Positions 13,643-15,916 of a stretch of DNA of 15,916 nucleotides are shown in pieces; positions within the stretch are counted from its first letter, which is position 1; every line of letters begins with the position of its first letter. Under the pieces are notes generated by a model, which was not told where the DNA came from, ran no database searches, and worked only from the letters and a program-made list of their open reading frames with translations. The stretch is from JBOGED01 sp050743625. GTDB lineage: Bacteria > Actinomycetota > Nitriliruptoria > Euzebyales > Egibacteraceae. The translations under genes were made by a program, and so were the position numbers. The stretch lies in assembly GCA_050743625.1 (NCBI GenBank), contig JBOGED010000127.1, positions 1-15,916 of the forward strand, read 5' to 3'.

Positions 13643-15748
13643 ATGGAGACCTTCGAGGTAGTACGGCTGGGTGCTGGCCTCGCCGTGCTGGGCGTCGCCG
13701 GCTACCTCGCTTGGCGCCGGATCTCGTTTCTGGTCCGGCTGCTCGGCAAGGCGCGGCCAATGCCGGACCGGATGGGCAATCTCGGGGACAAGATCCGTTA
13801 CCAGATCCGGCACGTGCTCGCACAACAGAAGATCTTGAAATGGAGCGGCCCAGGGGTCCTCCATGCGTTCATCTTTTGGGGCTTCGTCATCTTGCAAAGC
13901 CAGACGCTGGAGGCGGTCGGCGAGATCTTCGACCCCGACTTCCACATCCCGTTCTTCGGGCCGGGCACGGCGCAGGCGGAGCTGCTGGGGTTTCTCCAAG
14001 ACCTCTTCACGGGCCTTGTCCTACTCGCGATCGTCGGGTTCGCGCTGATCAGGCTCGCCCAAGCACCGCGCCGCCTCGGCAGGGCATCGCGCTTCTCGGG
14101 TAGCAACCTCGACCAGGGTTGGTACGTGCTGCTCTACGAGTTCGGCCTGCTCTACACCGTGATGGTGGTCCGTGGCGTGCGGTTCGCGGAAGGAACGCTC
14201 CCCTACCCTGACGGCGCTTTTCTGTCACGCCTGGTGGGTGAGCAGCTCACGGCCTTGCCAGAGGGGGGACTGGCGCTGCTGGGAACCGTGTTCCTAATCA
14301 CCCATATCGCGGTGTTCTCCGCATTCCTGCTCTTTACTTTGAACTCGAAACATCTCCACATCTTCACGATCGTGCCGAACGTGTTGTTCGCCAGGCAACC
14401 CAAGGCCCTCGGCGCGTTGCAGTCCGAGGTGATCGACATCGAGGAGATGGACGAGGACGACGTCCTCGGCGTCGGTGAGCTGGAGCACTTCGGCTTCAAG
14501 CGCTTCCTCGACTTCTACTCGTGCACCGAGTGCGGCCGGTGCCAGAGCCAGTGCCCAGCCTGGAACACCGGCAAGCCGCTGTCGCCAAAGCTGCTGATCA
14601 TGGACCTGCGGGACCATCTTTGGGCCAAGGCGCCGTACATGCTGGACCCGTCCCTGCACAACGGCGACGCCCCCGCCTTGCGCATGCAGCTGGTCGGCGA
14701 TGAGCCGGGCCAAGCGAACGCGGTCGTCGACTGGGACGTGTTGTGGTCGTGTACCACCTGCGGCGCCTGCGTCGAGGAGTGCCCCGTCGACATCGAGCAC
14801 GTCGACCACATCATCGACCTGCGCCGCTACCGGGCGCAGATGGAGTCCAGCTTCCCGCAAGAGGCGGGAGCGATGCTCCGCAACCTGGAAAACTCCGGCG
14901 ACCCGTGGGCCATCGGCGCGTCCAAGCGGCTGGACTGGGCTCGGGGTCTGGACGTCGAGGTCGTCGACGGGACGATCCCCGACGACGTCGAGCTCTTGTT
15001 CTGGGTGGGCTGCGCCGGCGCGGCCGAGGACCGCGCGAAGAAGGTGACCCGCACGATCGCCGAGCTGCTGCAGCGCGCCGGCGTGCGGTTCGCCGTGCTG
15101 GGCCCCGCCGAGGCCTGCACCGGTGATCCCGCCCGCCGCTTGGGCATGGAGTACCTGTTCCAGATGCTGGCCCAAAGCAACGTCGACACCCTGAACGAGG
15201 TCGGGGCCCGCAAGATCGTCGCCTGGTGCCCGCACTGCTTCAACACCCTGCGCAACGAGTACCCCGACTTCGGTGGCACCAGGTATCAGGTCATCCATCA
15301 CACGCAGCTGCTCACCCAGCTCGTCGCCGAGGGGCGGCTGCAACCTGAGCTCGCCGTCGACGCGAGGGTCACCTACCACGATCCCTGTTACCTCGGCCGT
15401 CACAACGAGGTCTATGACCCACCCCGCCAGGTCGTCAACGCGGTCGCCGGGCTTGAGAAGGTCGAGATGCCGCGTTGCCGTAATCACGGCTTCTGCTGCG
15501 GCGCTGGGGGGGCGCGTTTCTTCATGGAGGAGCGCGTCGGCACGCGTGTCAACCACGAGCGCATCGACGAGGCGCTCGCGCTGGAGCCCGACCTGGTCTC
15601 TACGGCCTGCCCGTTCTGCCTCGTGATGCTCGACGACGCGGTCAACGACAAGGTCGGCGCGAAGGCCCTGCCCTCCGGCCGCACCCGCGTCGTCGACGTC
15701 TCCCAGATCCTCGCGCAGTCCTTGTCACCGACGGCCCGAGAGCAGTAA
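13643..15748 (+). CDS. etfD: EtfD-type membrane iron-sulfur oxidoreductase (ETF:menaquinone electron transfer)
   Basis: 701 residues. The N-terminal ~245 residues are a NarI-like membrane domain with about five to six helices; histidines H74, H221, H237 and H239 are candidate haem b ligands. Two 4Fe-4S motifs follow: CTECGRCQSQCP (C294, C297, C300, C304) and CTTCGACVEECP (C370, C373, C376, C380). Then come two CCG-type domains: VGC (C457), EACTGD (C492), CPHC (C529, C532); and DPCYLGRH (C582), FCCGAGG (C618, C619), CPFC (C656, C659). This order matches mycobacterial EtfD (Rv0338c), which with EtfAB moves electrons from acyl-CoA dehydrogenases to menaquinone. Full length and intact. No clear SD precedes the ATG. 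No etfAB genes are in the window. A related heterodisulfide-reductase-like role is the main alternative. Confidence 0.92.
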   Translation: METFEVVRLGAGLAVLGVAGYLAWRRISFLVRLLGKARPMPDRMGNLGDKIRYQIRHVLAQQKILKWSGPGVLHAFIFWGFVILQSQTLEAVGEIFDPDFHIPFFGPGTAQAELLGFLQDLFTGLVLLAIVGFALIRLAQAPRRLGRASRFSGSNLDQGWYVLLYEFGLLYTVMVVRGVRFAEGTLPYPDGAFLSRLVGEQLTALPEGGLALLGTVFLITHIAVFSAFLLFTLNSKHLHIFTIVPNVLFARQPKALGALQSEVIDIEEMDEDDVLGVGELEHFGFKRFLDFYSCTECGRCQSQCPAWNTGKPLSPKLLIMDLRDHLWAKAPYMLDPSLHNGDAPALRMQLVGDEPGQANAVVDWDVLWSCTTCGACVEECPVDIEHVDHIIDLRRYRAQMESSFPQEAGAMLRNLENSGDPWAIGASKRLDWARGLDVEVVDGTIPDDVELLFWVGCAGAAEDRAKKVTRTIAELLQRAGVRFAVLGPAEACTGDPARRLGMEYLFQMLAQSNVDTLNEVGARKIVAWCPHCFNTLRNEYPDFGGTRYQVIHHTQLLTQLVAEGRLQPELAVDARVTYHDPCYLGRHNEVYDPPRQVVNAVAGLEKVEMPRCRNHGFCCGAGGARFFMEERVGTRVNHERIDEALALEPDLVSTACPFCLVMLDDAVNDKVGAKALPSGRTRVVDVSQILAQSLSPTAREQ

Positions 15749-15864
15749 ACGTTGCCGCCTTCAACCCAAGCCGGTCGGCCACGGCCCTACGGACCGTGAC
15801 AATCGCCTCCTCTCGCGACGGCGGGTGTCGCATCTGATGGCTGAGCGCGAACGATGAAGTGCCG

Positions 15865-15888
15865 CTTTCCTCCGGATACGCAGGAAAG
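15865..15888 (+). terminator. Hairpin downstream of etfD, possible terminator
   Basis: CTTTCCT (15865-15871) and AGGAAAG (15882-15888) pair over 7 bp with a 10-nt loop; flanking bases extend it imperfectly. It is 117 nt after the etfD stop and has no U-run. The 15749-15864 stretch shows no convincing gene. Confidence 0.35.
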
Positions 15889-15916
15889 TTGCGCTCCAAG
15901 CTCGCCCGCCCACATC

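Noticed and set aside
14294..15556. 420-aa minus-strand ORF
   Set aside because: Shadow of etfD, whose cysteine motifs and membrane helices are intact on the plus strand.
15642..15899. 85-aa minus-strand ORF at the right edge
   Set aside because: Overlaps the 3' end of etfD in antisense, has an Arg-rich C-terminus and no clear ribosome binding site.

Overview
The window is high-GC bacterial DNA, very probably from an actinomycetote. The evidence is a cytochrome bc complex encoded in the actinobacterial order qcrC-qcrA-qcrB, with a di-haem, membrane-anchored cytochrome c and a Rieske protein with extra N-terminal membrane segments. An F420-dependent luciferase-like oxidoreductase remnant, an EtfD-type iron-sulfur membrane protein and a paired SseA/SufE locus point the same way. 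I cannot place it below phylum; a deep lineage such as Thermoleophilia or Acidimicrobiia is only a guess. No rRNA, tRNA, CRISPR, transposase or phage gene was seen, and no stretch over about 170 bp lacks a feature.

Layout. 1-377: 5' part of a minus-strand gene for an Ala/Pro-rich protein that runs off the left edge. 440-802: a small one-helix membrane protein and a 47-codon ORF. 807-1644: a decayed F420-dependent oxidoreductase with two one-base frameshifts and an internal deletion. 1657-1787: two long hairpins forming a repeat-like intergenic element. 1814-3008: a TerC family metal exporter preceded by a well-formed yybP-ykoY manganese riboswitch that starts 5 nt after the qcrB stop codon. 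3014-6071: qcrCAB on the minus strand. 6196-6744: a divergent lipoprotein gene. 6845-7506: a frameshifted PNPOx-like flavin enzyme gene. 7536-8843: a divergent MocR regulator, with a shared palindrome over the promoter. 8871-9734: an SDR related to the dehydrogenase of peroxisomal multifunctional enzyme 2. 9877-11646: a divergent two-gene operon of a MarR regulator and an unusual QueG-like iron-sulfur protein fused to an SCP2 domain. 11698-13057: SseA-type sulfurtransferase plus SufE. 13144-13524: a CpaE-like pseudo-receiver. 13643-15748: etfD, followed by a hairpin.

How the genes could work together. EtfD carries electrons from acyl-CoA dehydrogenases, through ETF, to the menaquinone pool, and QcrCAB oxidises menaquinol; the window therefore holds two membrane steps of one fatty-acid-to-oxygen electron route, although they are not in one operon. 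The MFE-2-like SDR, the MarR regulator and the SCP2-fused iron-sulfur protein look like a lipid- or acyl-CoA-linked locus under one divergent control region. TerC is under manganese control. The MocR/PNPOx pair suggests vitamin B6-linked regulation whose target gene has a frameshift.

Most interesting items: the QueG-like/SCP2 fusion locus, the manganese riboswitch packed against qcrB, the hairpin pair at 1657-1787, and an intact MocR regulator facing a broken target.
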